Origin: Methanocalculus alkaliphilus
GTDB lineage: Archaea > Halobacteriota > Methanomicrobia > Methanomicrobiales > Methanocorpusculaceae
NCBI RefSeq assembly: GCF_024170505.1
Contig: NZ_JALJYG010000013.1
Span: 1 to 64,000, forward strand
Direction of reading: 5' to 3'
Length of the DNA: 64,000 bases
In this document: positions 28,139 to 36,705 of the stretch, piece after piece
Numbering within the stretch: the stretch's first letter is position 1
How the letters are laid out: every line of letters begins with the position of its first letter
Notes under the pieces: model-generated
Told to the model about the DNA's origin: nothing
The model's database searches: none
The model's input: only the letters and a program-made list of their open reading frames with translations
Program-made: the position numbers and the translations under genes

Positions 28139-29246
28139 GGACTGCCGCCTGCATGAACCGATCCCGGATCTCAACCGGTGAGAGGGGGATATTGGGGACA
28201 TCGGCATTCCCGGGCCTGATGATCGTATGGATAAAGCGTGGGCCGGGGGTGCGATCCTGAATTGCCGCAGTGAGGTCTGCCTTCGTCTGGACCTGCCGGG
28301 TATGGGAGATACCTGCTGCCTGCGCAATCTGTGCGAGATCGGTGGTTGCATACCCCTGCGTAATCTGGTTGCCGGTTGAGCCGAAGGTGCCATTATCGAG
28401 GCAGATGATCGTCAGGTTCTCCGGCCTCACCGATGCGATGACCGGAAGGATCGCTGTTCCAAGGAGCGAGCCGTCGCCATCGATGACCACAACCTCCCTC
28501 CCTGACCTGAGTGCCAGGCCAAGGCCGATGGGTGATGCCTGGGTGTAGGACCCGAGCATATAGAAGTTCTCAGCCCTGTCTCCGGTAGCATACAGCTCCT
28601 TTGAGGGGATACCTATATTCGAGACGGCTAGGGCATCCCCAAGATGTGGCGACAACGCCTGGATGGCATCATATCGTGTCATCTGCGGGGGTTTGATCCG
28701 ACCTCCCGGTATTTCAGGTATGATCCGGCTCCTGTCAGGGAAGACCGGGGGCGGGCAGGTTCCCCCGGCAAAGCATGCAGGCGAGACGAGGGCGACGGTC
28801 GGCCTCCCCTCTGCATATGAAAGCCGGATCATCTCCCGGATGGAGGGGAGATCCTCCTCCCCCATCACGGCTGCATACGGGATCCCGGCTCCCTTCAGTA
28901 TCTCCGGAAGCCGGGAGTTGAATGGAACCTGTGCCGGGATTGCTTCATTATATACTCCCCGCCAGCTTGCGATGATCGGGAGGGGGAGGGAATATGTACC
29001 GTGGAGCGAGAGGAGGGCATTGAGCATATTCCCAAGCCCCGAGCTCTGGATCACCATTGCAGGCCTCCCCCCGGCAAGATACACGCCTGCCGAGACGCCC
29101 ACTCCGTCCTCTTCACGGAGGAGGGGTATATGGGTAAATTCTTCGGTGATACGTGCACAGAGGAGGCTGGCACGGTCACAGGGGAGGTGGGGGATGGTGT
29201 CGATCCCCTCCTCCCTGAAGATCGTGAGGATCGCTTCTTCAAACAT
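28131..29246 (-). CDS. comDE: Sulfopyruvate decarboxylase, fused alpha and beta
   Basis: It converts sulfopyruvate to sulfoacetaldehyde in coenzyme M synthesis using thiamine diphosphate. The 371-residue product joins the alpha part (residues ~1-165, with the catalytic-glutamate region LREEDGVGVSAGVYLAGG) to the beta part with the cofactor motif GDGS (257-260) ending at N285. Other methanogens encode the two as comD and comE; a fused gene is typical of this order. Its start overlaps cysteate synthase by 8 bases. ATG 29246 gives the family start. Confidence 0.92.
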   Translation of the reverse strand: MFEEAILTIFREEGIDTIPHLPCDRASLLCARITEEFTHIPLLREEDGVGVSAGVYLAGGRPAMVIQSSGLGNMLNALLSLHGTYSLPLPIIASWRGVYNEAIPAQVPFNSRLPEILKGAGIPYAAVMGEEDLPSIREMIRLSYAEGRPTVALVSPACFAGGTCPPPVFPDRSRIIPEIPGGRIKPPQMTRYDAIQALSPHLGDALAVSNIGIPSKELYATGDRAENFYMLGSYTQASPIGLGLALRSGREVVVIDGDGSLLGTAILPVIASVRPENLTIICLDNGTFGSTGNQITQGYATTDLAQIAQAAGISHTRQVQTKADLTAAIQDRTPGPRFIHTIIRPGNADVPNIPLSPVEIRDRFMQAAVLR

Positions 29247-30480
29247 GGTTCTTCTCCATAATGCAGACCGGGAGCTCTCCCGGCCTGATGATCTCTGCCG
29301 GCGTGACCGGGTATTGCTTCGTGACCGAGCGATATCCCCCGCCGGTGATATTGAGGAGGATACAGTCATCCTCTCCAACGGCACCGCGTTCGACGGCTCT
29401 GAGGAGGGCGGCGCAGGCGACGGCTGCTGCCGGATCGGGATCGATCCCCTCGGTCTCGTCAAAGAGAGTACCGGCACGGGCAGCATCCCTGTTTGTGATC
29501 CCATACATCGCCCCGCCACATGCCCGGAGGGCATCGAAGAGGCCGCCGGGGATGGCATAGGGGGGGGTCCTGTTCGTCAGGACATCGGCCTCCACCGCTG
29601 CTATCGCCTCTTCCGGATGGGGCATATCGATCGCCGGGATGATCTCCCGCCTCCCCGCCTGCCATGCCGAAACAAGCGGGATGAAGGGGAGGTTCTGGGC
29701 GAGGTGGAGGGTGGGGAGGGTGTTTCCGTATCTCCCATCCCCGATGAGCCGCAGCGACGCCTCCCATGCCGCGATAGCGCCGGTTCCGCTCCCGACCGCC
29801 TGGAAATACTGATCAGGAATCTTCCCGATGGTGGCGGCGGCATCAAGGAAGACGGTCCCCATGCCGTCCCGGCGGGCGACATTCTTTGCGCCCCCCTCCG
29901 GCCGGTACCCGGGGAGTGATGCGATCCTGTCGGCGACCGCGATCGCGTCGGCATAATCGCCGTCAACGCCGATGAGGGTGATATCTTCGGCCGGCTCCGT
30001 CGTCCAGATCCGCTCAAGCGAACGGACGGGAACGACGATGACGACCGGGTCACCGGTCTCCCTGGCGACCTCGGCGAAGGCCCGGCCGGTATTTCCAGCC
30101 GATGCGAGGACGATGGTGCCGCCGCCGGTCTCCCGATGCCGGACGAGGGTCGGCCAGGCCTCCAGCTCCTTGAAGGAGCAGGTCGGAACATATGCCCCCC
30201 TCTCCGGTGCATGGCCGGTAAACCCTATCCAGAGATTGGAGAGGCCGGCTTCACGACCAAAGCCCTCTGATCGGAAGGTGACGGGGCCGGAGCGTGTGGA
30301 TGGGATCTCTTCAACCGGCAGCCATCCCGCATAGCGGAAGAGGCCGGGCTCATCCCTCAGAACCAGCTTTGTTTCAGGATAGATCGCCCTGAGGAGCGCT
30401 TTGTGGCCATGCGGGCAGGCGAGCTCCCCGGTATCCGGGAAGGTGCTCTGGCAGACCGGGCAGCTGAGGAGATGGGTCAT
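29239..30480 (-). CDS. Cysteate synthase
   Basis: This threonine synthase-like PLP enzyme makes cysteate from phosphoserine and sulfite, the first step of the phosphosulfolactate-independent route to coenzyme M. The 413-residue product has a Zn-ribbon-like start (CPVCQSTFPDTGELACPHGH), the PLP lysine in TCSFKELEAW (K104), and the phosphate loop ASAGNTGRAFA. It sits directly before sulfopyruvate decarboxylase, which supports the assignment over threonine synthase. It overlaps the marker 16 gene by 4 bases. Confidence 0.9.
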   Translation of the reverse strand: MTHLLSCPVCQSTFPDTGELACPHGHKALLRAIYPETKLVLRDEPGLFRYAGWLPVEEIPSTRSGPVTFRSEGFGREAGLSNLWIGFTGHAPERGAYVPTCSFKELEAWPTLVRHRETGGGTIVLASAGNTGRAFAEVARETGDPVVIVVPVRSLERIWTTEPAEDITLIGVDGDYADAIAVADRIASLPGYRPEGGAKNVARRDGMGTVFLDAAATIGKIPDQYFQAVGSGTGAIAAWEASLRLIGDGRYGNTLPTLHLAQNLPFIPLVSAWQAGRREIIPAIDMPHPEEAIAAVEADVLTNRTPPYAIPGGLFDALRACGGAMYGITNRDAARAGTLFDETEGIDPDPAAAVACAALLRAVERGAVGEDDCILLNITGGGYRSVTKQYPVTPAEIIRPGELPVCIMEKNHV

Positions 30481-31712
30481 GTTCCCTCCTTCAGAAGGAA
30501 TGTCCCTTCCTGTATCCGCTGTGCAAGCCTCCGGCAGAGCCGCTCTGCCCGTGTCCTCTCTGACTGCCTCAGGGTGATTGGGATCTGTTGTTCATTATAG
30601 GCGAGGGCTCCAAGCCGTATCCGGTACACCCCGGCCTCGCAGGCCGACTGGCAGGTCCCACAGGCGAGGCAGAGCTTCCGGTCAATGGTGAGATCTTCCC
30701 GGATCGCTGCTGCCGGGCAGAGTATCCGTGCATGGCAGGGGGAACAGGAGATGCAGCTATCGGGATGATGCCGGACGGCCCGGTCGGTCCCCTGCCAGAC
30801 GGCACCGTAATCGGCAGATCCACGGGGTTTCCTCTCTTCTATCCCGGCGATGGGGAGTGGGATGTCGCCGTCCCGGATCAGAAGGGCCTGCAGGGATGCA
30901 TCGTCAAGGACAGGAACTGCGGCAGCGACCGAGGTGAGGCATTCGGGTCCTTCGGATGTTGTAAACCCGCCCATCATCAGAGGATCCATCCCTTTCATAT
31001 CGGCGGAACAGGCGAGATTCGGGCGTTGTGGTGTTGATCGCGTCCCTTCGCCGAGGATGATCCCGTCGGCGCCATTGAGGTGGATCGGGGTCCCCGGTCC
31101 GAGGGACCTGAGGGAGGGATCATTCTCGACGGGATTAATCTCTCCGCATCCTGAGACCGAGATCTCCCTGCATGGGCCGTGGAGGCCGGTCACCGAGAAG
31201 ATCGTCGGGGTGACCCCCTCCTCCTCGGCAAGGAATGCGGTATAATTCCGGAATGCCGATCGTGTCGTATGGAGCCTCGCCGCCGGGCAGTCATCAAGGG
31301 TGATGGTGGCGGAATGGGTCTGGCCGTCAGCAAACGCCTCGCAATGGATCTCCCTGCCCGCTGCGAGATCCGCAAAGAGGTGGCCTCCCCCATATCGGCC
31401 GTCACGGTGGGCAGTGCCATAGACGATACAGTCGATGAGGCCGAGCCGTTCGTTGGGGCAGGGGCCTGGAAAGGCCGGGACCCCGTTGAGAGTACATGAT
31501 ACGGCACGCCTGAAGGTGCCGGGCGGGGCAACCGGGATCGAGAGAACTGCATAGGTCCCCGACATCACCCCGAATGTTGCGCAGGTGACGATATCGACCT
31601 CCTCTGCCGTGAACTCCTCCCCGTCCCGCAGGCGCCTCTTAAACTCATCTGCCGGGATGACAACGGCAGTGCCATCCCGTATCTTCCGGTTGATCTCTCC
31701 CGGTGTCTTCAC
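30477..31712 (-). CDS. Methanogenesis marker 16 metalloprotein (DUF39 plus two 4Fe-4S motifs)
   Basis: The 411-residue product has an N-terminal DUF39/COG1900 domain with the conserved cysteine in TCATFGVMSG (C44), and a C-terminal pair of ferredoxin motifs, CISCSPCHARILCP and CLACGTCQSACEAG. The DUF39 relatives insert sulfide into aspartate semialdehyde to make homocysteine. Here the gene lies between coenzyme M genes, so conversion of sulfoacetaldehyde to coenzyme M by the same chemistry is an attractive inference, not proof. Overlaps both neighbours by 4 bases. Confidence 0.88.
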   Translation of the reverse strand: MKTPGEINRKIRDGTAVVIPADEFKRRLRDGEEFTAEEVDIVTCATFGVMSGTYAVLSIPVAPPGTFRRAVSCTLNGVPAFPGPCPNERLGLIDCIVYGTAHRDGRYGGGHLFADLAAGREIHCEAFADGQTHSATITLDDCPAARLHTTRSAFRNYTAFLAEEEGVTPTIFSVTGLHGPCREISVSGCGEINPVENDPSLRSLGPGTPIHLNGADGIILGEGTRSTPQRPNLACSADMKGMDPLMMGGFTTSEGPECLTSVAAAVPVLDDASLQALLIRDGDIPLPIAGIEERKPRGSADYGAVWQGTDRAVRHHPDSCISCSPCHARILCPAAAIREDLTIDRKLCLACGTCQSACEAGVYRIRLGALAYNEQQIPITLRQSERTRAERLCRRLAQRIQEGTFLLKEGT

Positions 31713-32320
31713 AGTCCGATCCCCTCCACTCTGACATGCAGTCCGTCCTTCTCCATGATAACCATATTCACGACACCAGTGTGGGAGAGGCCCATCATGC
31801 AGAAGCCGGGGAGGAACCGCTGCCTGTTGCCGAATGCAGGCTCACGCCTGACCGTCTCTGCGATCCCCTCGAAGGCATGGACATGGTATGCCCGGATATC
31901 CTTCACCTCCCCGTTCCGTGCTTCAAGAGGGGTTGTGACATGGCAGGAGATGATCCCGCTCACCGGATCGGCAGCGGTTACCCTGAGGGCATGGGTAATC
32001 GGGCAGCCTGCACCCGCGGGCCTTCCGATGACGAGATCCCCCCTCTGTATCTCCCAGCGTTCAACGAGATCCGGGCGGAAGGGGACGATATCCTTCCGGG
32101 TCGACGGCTCCCCCGGAAACGGGTGAAGGACGAAGTCGTACTCAATCCCAAGAAGATCAACTCCTGAATACCCGGTTGGCGCCTGTTTCTTCTCTTCCCC
32201 ATAGAACGGGCAGTCGGTCCGCCTCTTTGCACCAGCGGCAAGGAGAGCAGAGAATGCCATGCAGGTCTTCGCACCGCAGAGGCCGCAGTCCTTGCCGGGT
32301 GGCTTCCATGCCATGGTCAC
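31709..32320 (-). CDS. Fe-S cluster protein, methanogen-conserved
   Basis: The 203-residue product opens with a four-cysteine 4Fe-4S domain (CGLCGAKTCMAFSALLAAG with a later CPFYG), the type found in corrinoid and acetyl-CoA pathway proteins, and continues as an uncharacterised domain (YDFVLHPFPGEPSTRKDIVP; MGLSHTGVVNMVI). It overlaps the GTPase and marker 16 genes by 4 bases each. Likely an accessory or carrier for cluster or metal delivery, by context only. Confidence 0.75.
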   Translation of the reverse strand: MTMAWKPPGKDCGLCGAKTCMAFSALLAAGAKRRTDCPFYGEEKKQAPTGYSGVDLLGIEYDFVLHPFPGEPSTRKDIVPFRPDLVERWEIQRGDLVIGRPAGAGCPITHALRVTAADPVSGIISCHVTTPLEARNGEVKDIRAYHVHAFEGIAETVRREPAFGNRQRFLPGFCMMGLSHTGVVNMVIMEKDGLHVRVEGIGL

Positions 32321-33021
32321 TCACCCCGGAAGAGGTTATCTGCATCATCCAGCCGGCGGATCACACCAAAGTGATGGTTCCAGCCGATCTCTTTCTTCCC
32401 GATACAGACGGTGCAGACACCAAGCGGCGGGTTGCCCCGGAGGGTGATTGCAGACTCTTCCGTTATCTCCTCCTGCCCCTCGATCATCTGCATCAGATAC
32501 CGCATCCCGGTGCCGACGATGGCATTCGTCTCGATGATCTCAACGTCGGGTGCGACATCCCGGATTCCCTCCCTGAAGACCTCCTTCTCGGCCTGGGAGA
32601 CGAGATCCACCCTGGTGACGACGGCGATATCCGCAAGGGCGATCATCGGTGCCATCTTATATGGGGAATGTGTTCCCGAGATGGCGGAGATGACCGCGAT
32701 TCCAAGTGACTGCGTTGTGTAGGGGGTGCAGCGGAGGCAGAGGCCCGCCGACTCGATGATCAGGTACTCTGCCCCCGCCTCCCTTGCCCATCCGAGGGCA
32801 TCGGCGGTGACCATGATCCCGGCATGGTCCGGGCAGAGATCGCCGGAGATGAGCTTCTTTGCCGGTATTCCAAACTCCGCTGCGATCTCTTCATCCTCTG
32901 TTGCATAGATGACATCGATCTTGAGATATGCTGCCGACCGCTCCGGGAGATTCCGAAGGATCTGCCTGATCACCGCGGTCTTCCCGGCAGAGGGAGGACC
33001 GGCAACGATGATGAGCTTCAT
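32317..33021 (-). CDS. CobW/UreG/HypB-type P-loop GTPase
   Basis: The 234-residue product has P-loop AGPPSAGKTAVI, the switch region SGDLCPDHAGIM, DIAVVTRVDLVS (base specificity), and two cysteine pairs, GLCLRCTP and LGVCTVC, that could bind metal. Relatives deliver metals to enzymes. It lies between an ABC-type ATPase and an Fe-S protein in a tightly overlapping operon, suggesting a maturation machine. Confidence 0.82.
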   Translation of the reverse strand: MKLIIVAGPPSAGKTAVIRQILRNLPERSAAYLKIDVIYATEDEEIAAEFGIPAKKLISGDLCPDHAGIMVTADALGWAREAGAEYLIIESAGLCLRCTPYTTQSLGIAVISAISGTHSPYKMAPMIALADIAVVTRVDLVSQAEKEVFREGIRDVAPDVEIIETNAIVGTGMRYLMQMIEGQEEITEESAITLRGNPPLGVCTVCIGKKEIGWNHHFGVIRRLDDADNLFRGE

Positions 33022-33785
33022 GTGGCGGCGACCTGTTCGCTGAGTATTTCTCCGGATCGGAGCCGTTCCCGGAGGGAGGAGAGATAGTTGTCCATCTCGG
33101 TGACCTGCCTGAGAATGGATGCCTCTGCGCCGTCAGGCTCAAGGACCGCACGGACCGAGCCGTTCCCCATCACGATCCGCCGATCCGAGAGGAGTGAGAC
33201 AAGGGGGTCATGGGTGACGAAGATGACGGTTGTTCCCGACTCTTTGAGGCATGAGATGACGCGGTCGCGGAAGATTCCGGCGTTTTCAATCTCATCAAGG
33301 AGGATGATCGGGGCATGCGAGATGACGACGGCATCAGCGATGAGAAGGGATCTCGTCTGGCCGCCGGAGAGGGAGGAGATGCGTGTCCCGGATCGGATCG
33401 GCTCGCCGGTGAACTGGTTGGCAAGGCGGATCGTCTCTTCGATCCGATCCCCCTCCTCGATCTTCCGGGCCCGGAGATGCATCGAGAGGAACTCATGCAC
33501 CGTCAGGTCGGCGAGGCATTTGGTCGTCTGGGTGATGAGGGCGACCGGCTTGCAGGAGGGGTCGCGGACGAACCGCTCCGGTGGCGGGGCACCATCGACG
33601 AGGATCTGTCGTCCGGTGACGGTATCGCCCTGTGCAAAGACCTCAATATCGTTGATGAAGGCACTCTTTCCGGAACCTGTCGGGCCGACGATGGCGATGG
33701 TGTCGCCTGGCCGGAGATGGAGGGCCTCAAACGGCTCGGGAGCACCGTTCCGATCATGGCCCGGGAGGATGGTGATCGTGTACAT
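33018..33785 (-). CDS. Soluble ABC-type ATPase, methanogen-conserved
   Basis: The 255-residue ATPase has Walker A GPTGSGKSAFIND, signature SSLSGGQTRSLLIADAV, Walker B PIILLDEIENAG and switch histidine VTHDPLVSLL. There is no partner permease, so it is unlikely to be a transporter; stand-alone ABC ATPases in methanogens act in enzyme activation (for example the methyl reductase activator A2). First gene of the six-gene operon. Confidence 0.82.
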   Translation of the reverse strand: MYTITILPGHDRNGAPEPFEALHLRPGDTIAIVGPTGSGKSAFINDIEVFAQGDTVTGRQILVDGAPPPERFVRDPSCKPVALITQTTKCLADLTVHEFLSMHLRARKIEEGDRIEETIRLANQFTGEPIRSGTRISSLSGGQTRSLLIADAVVISHAPIILLDEIENAGIFRDRVISCLKESGTTVIFVTHDPLVSLLSDRRIVMGNGSVRAVLEPDGAEASILRQVTEMDNYLSSLRERLRSGEILSEQVAAT

Positions 33786-33984
33786 GATCAGGTTTCTCTA
33801 TCCGGGAGGTGATAACTGTTTCCCCATTGTGATATTTTATTTGTCTAAATTGTCCAAAATATCTAATAATTTAATCTTTATGTATAATTTTTACCCTGTA
33901 AATTAATGTATGCTCTCGACAGGGCTGACAAAGAAACCATTCGGTATGGTAGTGCCCATACCAGAAAAGGTGCGATCTCAAACC
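33786..33984. other. AT-rich intergenic promoter region of the coenzyme M operon
   Basis: About 200 bases without a gene. The part nearest the ABC ATPase start holds an AT-rich tract; on the minus strand AAATAAAATATCACAA (about 33827-33842) could be the TATA region of the operon. No RNA gene is evident. Confidence 0.4.
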
Positions 33985-34014
33985 CTAATCCAGATTAGTA
34001 CTAATCCGGATTAG
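33985..34014. promoter_or_regulatory. Two tandem 14-base palindromes at the ruvB 3' end
   Basis: CTAATCCAGATTAG (33985-33998) and CTAATCCGGATTAG (34001-34014) are separated by two bases; the second is a perfect palindrome, the first has one mismatch. The second overlaps the ruvB stop codon. Centre-to-centre spacing is 16 bases. This is the form of a paired dimer site for a regulator, here upstream of the coenzyme M operon, though a transcript-end role for ruvB is possible. Confidence 0.55.
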
Positions 34015-35006
34015 GATCTGCGCCCTGCAAGGAGATGCTCACTCGCCGCCTCTGTCGTCTCCCTCCCCTTCGGTGTCCGCTTCAGAAAGCCGATCCTGAT
34101 GAGATAGGGCTCATAGACCTCCTCGATGGTCCGGACCTCCTCCCCGATCGAGATGGCAATCGTCCGGACGCCGACCGGCCCGCCCGAGAAGTCCTCGGCA
34201 ACGACGGTGAGGATCCGGCGGTCGAGATCATCGAGGCCGAGGGGATCGATCCCGAGGATGCCAAGAGCAGCGTCTGCCGACTCCCGGGTGATGGTACCGT
34301 CCCCCCGGACCATCGCATAATCCCGGACACGCCTGAGGAGGCGGTTAGCGATTCGCGGTGTTCCACGGCTCCGTTGTGCGATCTCTTTTGCTCCCTCTTC
34401 GGTGATGGAGATCGAGAGGATTGATGCCGACCGTTTGACGATACTGAGGAGTTCATCGACCTCGTAGAGATTCAGCCGGAAGATCATTCCGAAGCGGTCA
34501 CGGAGGGGGGAGCCGAGGAGGCCGACCCGTGTCGTCGCTCCGATGAGGGTGAACCGGTCGAGGGGGAGCTGGATCGCCTTTGCCCCCGGTCCCTCCCCGA
34601 TCATTACGTCGATCATGTAATCCTCCATCGCCGGGTAGAGGATCTCCTCAACGACCGGGTTCAGCCGGTGAATCTCGTCGATGAAGAGGAGATCGCCATG
34701 GGTGAGGGCCGTCAGCTGGGCGGCCAGATCGCCGGGCTTGTCGATGACCGGCCCGGTGGTGCTCCGGATGGCCGCCCCCATCTCCCGTGCGATGATCTGG
34801 GCGAGGGTCGTCTTCCCAAGGCCGGGCGGGCCTGAGAAGAGGATGTGATCGAGGGTCTCGCCACGGAGCTTTGCTGCTTCGATAGCGATCCGGAGCGCCT
34901 CCTTGAGTTGTGGCTGGCCGACGAACTCGTCAAGACTCCCCGGCCGGATCGCGGGATCCTCGATATCATCCGTCATCCGGACTGGCGCTGTTATCCGGTC
35001 GGTCAT
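34011..35006 (-). CDS. ruvB: Holliday junction branch-migration ATPase RuvB
   Basis: RuvB is the hexameric motor that drives branch migration. The 331-residue product has [21 protein letters not shown]-loop [31 protein letters not shown], the sensor [19 protein letters not shown], and a winged-helix end. It is clearly of bacterial type and full length. It overlaps ruvA by 4 bases. Archaea generally use other proteins for this step, so the operon points to ancient transfer from bacteria. Confidence 0.97.
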   Translation of the reverse strand: MTDRITAPVRMTDDIEDPAIRPGSLDEFVGQPQLKEALRIAIEAAKLRGETLDHILFSGPPGLGKTTLAQIIAREMGAAIRSTTGPVIDKPGDLAAQLTALTHGDLLFIDEIHRLNPVVEEILYPAMEDYMIDVMIGEGPGAKAIQLPLDRFTLIGATTRVGLLGSPLRDRFGMIFRLNLYEVDELLSIVKRSASILSISITEEGAKEIAQRSRGTPRIANRLLRRVRDYAMVRGDGTITRESADAALGILGIDPLGLDDLDRRILTVVAEDFSGGPVGVRTIAISIGEEVRTIEEVYEPYLIRIGFLKRTPKGRETTEAASEHLLAGRRS

Positions 35007-35596
35007 TCTGATCGCTCCCTGAGGCGGGCGAGTGCCGCCTTGATGATCACCTGGACAGACTGGCGCTCCTCCGATTCGATGACGCTTTGGACTGCTTCAT
35101 CTGCCTCCCGCTCGGAGAAGCCGAGGGTGATAAGCGCAGAGATGGCATCTGATGCAGGCTGCGGAGAGGCAACCGCTCTGAGTGTTCCCGCCCGCTTCTT
35201 CATCGTCTCCTTCAGCTCGAGGATGAGCCGCTTTGCACTCTTTGGCCCGATCCCTGATATCCGGGTCAGGACCTTCTCATCCTCACCGATGATCGCCATA
35301 GCAAACTGGTCAAGGGATATCTGGGAGAGGATGTTTAATGCTATCTGTGGCCCGATTCCGGAGACGTTGATGAGAATGAGGAAGAGCTCCCGCTCGCCGG
35401 GATGGAGGAATCCATAGAGTGAGACAGCATCCTCCCGGACGACGAGATGGGTATGGAGCTTCACCGGAGTATTCATCTCCTCGATCTCCCGGAGATCCGG
35501 CTGGCTGACCCGGATGAGGTATCCGATTCCGCCGACATCGATGACGACGGTTCCCTCCCCGATGGAGGCGACTGAGCCGCTGATATGTGCAAACAT
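35003..35596 (-). CDS. ruvA: Holliday junction DNA-binding protein RuvA
   Basis: RuvA binds the four-way junction and loads RuvB. The 197-residue product starts [20 protein letters not shown], has the helix-hairpin-helix patches [14 protein letters not shown] and [17 protein letters not shown], and a C-terminal RuvB-binding domain ([16 protein letters not shown]). The ATG at 35596 is the family start; a longer upstream frame is the shadow of ruvC. Confidence 0.96.
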   Translation of the reverse strand: MFAHISGSVASIGEGTVVIDVGGIGYLIRVSQPDLREIEEMNTPVKLHTHLVVREDAVSLYGFLHPGERELFLILINVSGIGPQIALNILSQISLDQFAMAIIGEDEKVLTRISGIGPKSAKRLILELKETMKKRAGTLRAVASPQPASDAISALITLGFSEREADEAVQSVIESEERQSVQVIIKAALARLRERSE

Positions 35597-35600
35597 GGGT

Positions 35601-36074
35601 TCACCGAAGGGTATTGGTATGGCAGAGAGCGATGGCAAGGCCGTCGGCGGCATCGTCGGGGCGTGGGATCTCGTCCAGTCTGAGGAGCCGCCGTACCATA
35701 TCCTGCACCTGCTCCTTCTTTGCCCGGCCTGATCCCGAGACCGCCAGCTTGATCTGGTTCGGGGTATATTCGACGACCGGAATCCCCCGCTCCTCGATGG
35801 CAAGGAGGATCACCCCCCTCACCTCCGCAACCCTGATGGCTGATGTGACGTTCTTTGTGAAGAAGAGCTCCTCGACTGCGACTTCATCGGGGGCATGCTC
35901 TTCAATGAGGGCCGATATGCGGCGATAGATCTCATGGAGGCGGTGGCTCGTCGTCTGGCTGGTCCCGGAGGTCTCAATACAGCCGTTTTCAATATGCCGT
36001 ATGCTCCGGGTCCCCTTCTCGATGACACCGTACCCCACCCGGGCGATGCCGGGATCTATCCCGATGATGATCAT
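35601..36074 (-). CDS. ruvC: Holliday junction resolvase RuvC
   Basis: RuvC cuts the junction. The 157-residue product starts MIIIGIDPGIARVGYGVIEK with the first catalytic aspartate (D7), has the glutamate in PDEVAVEELFFTKN, and the final acidic pair in PRPDDAADGLAIALCH. Full length. It leads the ruvC-A-B operon, four bases before ruvA. Confidence 0.96.
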   Translation of the reverse strand: MIIIGIDPGIARVGYGVIEKGTRSIRHIENGCIETSGTSQTTSHRLHEIYRRISALIEEHAPDEVAVEELFFTKNVTSAIRVAEVRGVILLAIEERGIPVVEYTPNQIKLAVSGSGRAKKEQVQDMVRRLLRLDEIPRPDDAADGLAIALCHTNTLR

Positions 36075-36159
36075 GATCCGTACATGGATCTTCGGTCCTT
36101 ATGGTAAATACGGTTATGGAGTGGGATGTGAAAGTGAAGGGCGGGGACCTCCCCGGATC

Positions 36160-36579
36160 TCACGCCCCCCTCCCGCTCCCAAGCTCTGCCGAAGCCCCTG
36201 CGAGGAGCGCCATCATCGGGATGATCAGGTACCGGGAGCCGATCCCCATAAACCACTCCCATGGCCCCATCCCGAAGAGCCCGACCATCACCAGGAGATC
36301 AAGGGCCCAGTTGATGAGGAGCCAGCTCGTACCGATGGTCAGCCCGGCGGTGATCCAGGCCGTCTGCTGCGGAAGGGATCGGAGGTACAGGGAGATGAGG
36401 AGGGCTCCGGCGGCTGCCCCGGAGATGATCATGATGCTCTTGAAGGCGAAGATATCGATCTGTACTACCCCGTCCCTCCCGTAGAAGGGAAGAGAGAGGC
36501 CGAAGGGGATGAGCCAGGTGAGGATGCCATAGAGGAGGAGGCGGAGGTGCCGGTGCATGGATGAAAATGAGTCATTCAT
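36160..36579 (-). CDS. Small membrane protein, unknown
   Basis: The 139-residue product has four predicted membrane helices (YGILTWLIPFGLSLPF; IMIISGAAAGALLISLYL; AWITAGLTIGTSWLLINWAL; a last one near YLIIPMMALLAG). No family is recognised. An internal Met at codon 8 is an alternative start. It stands alone between ruvC and the defence-like trio. Confidence 0.65.
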   Translation of the reverse strand: MNDSFSSMHRHLRLLLYGILTWLIPFGLSLPFYGRDGVVQIDIFAFKSIMIISGAAAGALLISLYLRSLPQQTAWITAGLTIGTSWLLINWALDLLVMVGLFGMGPWEWFMGIGSRYLIIPMMALLAGASAELGSGRGA

Positions 36580-36647
36580 GTATCGTCAGGATTGCGGTTT
36601 GTACTTGGAACGCAGATCAGAGGTATTCCGCCTGGTTATCTGACATG

Positions 36648-36664
36648 GATTATATTTTATAATC
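36648..36664 (+). promoter_or_regulatory. Palindromic TATA region of the AAA-DUF4276 operon
   Basis: GATTATATTTTATAATC is a perfect inverted repeat (7-base arms, 3-base loop) containing a TATA-like core, about 42 bases before the ATG at 36706. As a palindrome over the core promoter it could be a binding site for autorepression, as is common in toxin-antitoxin and defence operons. Confidence 0.5.
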
Positions 36665-36705
36665 TGTGTGATTCATATAAGCGTATGGAGCGTGTATAGT
36701 CGATT

